Origin: JAENVU01 sp046598395
Lineage (GTDB): Bacteria > Actinomycetota > Acidimicrobiia > IMCC26256 > JAENVU01
DNA length: 48,817 nt
NCBI GenBank assembly: GCA_046598395.1
Contig: JBKJIQ010000044.1
Span: forward strand, 1 to 48,817
Direction: 5' to 3'
This document shows positions 48,299 through 48,817 of this stretch, piece after piece. The translations under genes were made by a program, and so were the position numbers. The notes beneath the pieces were generated by a model, which saw only the letters and a list, made by a program, of their open reading frames with translations, was not told the DNA's origin and did no database searches. Position 1 is the first letter of the stretch; every line of letters begins with the position of its first letter.

Positions 48299-48817
48299 AT
48301 GGCTCCTCCGCGAGCCGTGGTCGTGGCGATCGTTCTCGCCGCCGCCTCGTTCGTGGGGTGGTGGCTCGGTAGCCACGAGCCCGGCGCAACCTCAGACCCA
48401 ACGATTCCGGCCCAACGGCGCTTCCCAGCGCGGGTGACCGAGACCGTCGACGGCGACACGGTGCACGTGACGTCGGCATCCGGCCCCGAGACCGTTCGGC
48501 TCCTGGGGATCAATACTCCTGAGACGCACCACCCGACCAAGGGGTTGGAGTGTTATGGCCCCGAGGCGTCCGCGTTTACGGAACGGGTGCTCACGGGTCG
48601 CCAGGTTGAGCTCGAGCTCGACGTTGAGCATCGCGACAAATACGGCCGCCTGCTCGCCTATATCTGGCTCGACGGCCAGCGCTTCAACGACGATCTGCTG
48701 CGGCGCGGCTACGCGCGGCTCCTCGTGATTCCGCCGAACGGCACGTACGCGCGGACCATGCTCGAGGAGGAGTTGGCGGCGAAACGCGCCTCGCTCGGCC
48801 TCTGGGGCTCGTGCTGA
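48299..48817 (+). CDS. thermonuclease (SNase-like), exported or anchored
   Basis: 172 aa ending exactly at the window edge (stop TGA present, so complete). The N-terminal helix (VVAIVLAAASFVGWWLG) is a signal or anchor. The SNase domain shows VTETVDGDTVHV, VRLLGINTPETHHP and HRDKYGRLLAYIWLDG. These carry the calcium-binding acids and the two catalytic arginines. The last segment is ELAAKRASLGLWG. It degrades DNA and RNA outside the cell, for nutrient use or defence. It is divergent from the LemA-like gene, 71 nt apart. Confidence 0.93.
   Translation: MAPPRAVVVAIVLAAASFVGWWLGSHEPGATSDPTIPAQRRFPARVTETVDGDTVHVTSASGPETVRLLGINTPETHHPTKGLECYGPEASAFTERVLTGRQVELELDVEHRDKYGRLLAYIWLDGQRFNDDLLRRGYARLLVIPPNGTYARTMLEEELAAKRASLGLWGSC

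Overview
The window is about 66% GC by eye and densely packed on both strands, with many GTG/TTG starts and several 1-8 nt overlaps between consecutive genes. It contains mycothiol metabolism (Mca-type amidase), two luciferase-like oxidoreductases of which one is F420-type, a wax ester/DGAT acyltransferase, EtfBA, several acyl-CoA enzymes and a CtpE-like P-type ATPase. This combination points to a high-GC actinobacterium, most likely Acidimicrobiia-like. That placement is inferred from gene content only. No rRNA, tRNA, insertion sequence, phage gene or CRISPR array was found.

Layout. 1-0.7 kb: a broken FtsX-ectodomain-like lipoprotein. 0.9-7.8 kb: a diguanylate cyclase divergent from a P-type ATPase, then a secreted protein with an internal 150-bp duplication and a VanW protein. 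7.9-13.4 kb: acyl-CoA dehydrogenase, class III adenylyl cyclase, Mca, SCP2 protein, ChbG/YdjC deacetylase and a methyltransferase. 13.4-18.9 kb: thiolase, quinone oxidoreductase, a small Cys protein, and a tight RecB-like nuclease / PAP2 / WS-DGAT operon. 18.9-28.3 kb: a frameshifted AbiEi/DUF559 gene, an F420-type oxidoreductase, a three-gene oxidoreductase-hydrolase-phosphotransferase operon, a phospholipase C-like Tat lipoprotein, a dioxygenase-like protein and an acyl-CoA carboxylase beta subunit. 28.3-31.2 kb: an accessory patch with vapBC, a frameshifted GrpB gene, an Asp-box lipoprotein with two frameshifts and a membrane-protein remnant. 31.2-36.8 kb: acyl-CoA dehydrogenase, Zn alcohol dehydrogenase, geranylgeranyl-reductase-type flavoprotein and etfBA. 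36.8-48.8 kb: xthA, an APH-DUF6285 fusion, a CNB protein with a methyltransferase, PhyH dioxygenase, a CrtC/AttH-like protein, a PNPOx-like protein, a CaiB/BaiF racemase, a ferric-reductase-like membrane protein with two exported Pro-rich partners, a LemA-like protein with purK, and a thermonuclease.

How the genes may work together. Many enzymes fit fatty-acid, sterol or isoprenoid breakdown: two acyl-CoA dehydrogenases passing electrons to EtfBA, thiolase, racemase, carboxyltransferase, PhyH, SCP2 and the APH family often linked to ACAD10/11. A similar palindrome, TGACCG-NN-CGGTCA, lies upstream of both acyl-CoA dehydrogenases and may be one repressor's operator. cAMP is probably made by the cyclase at 9.2 kb and could be read by the stand-alone CNB protein at 39.7 kb.

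Most unusual structure. Three genes (ends at 5247, 11680 and 31251) finish in short tandem repeats that each restate the stop codon, with unit lengths of 11, 14 and 16 bp. Because none is a multiple of three, a stop falls in all three frames. Separately, about five reading-frame breaks fall in four accessory genes (about 3.4 kb), and none was noticed in the conserved metabolic genes, which suggests true decay more than random sequencing error.
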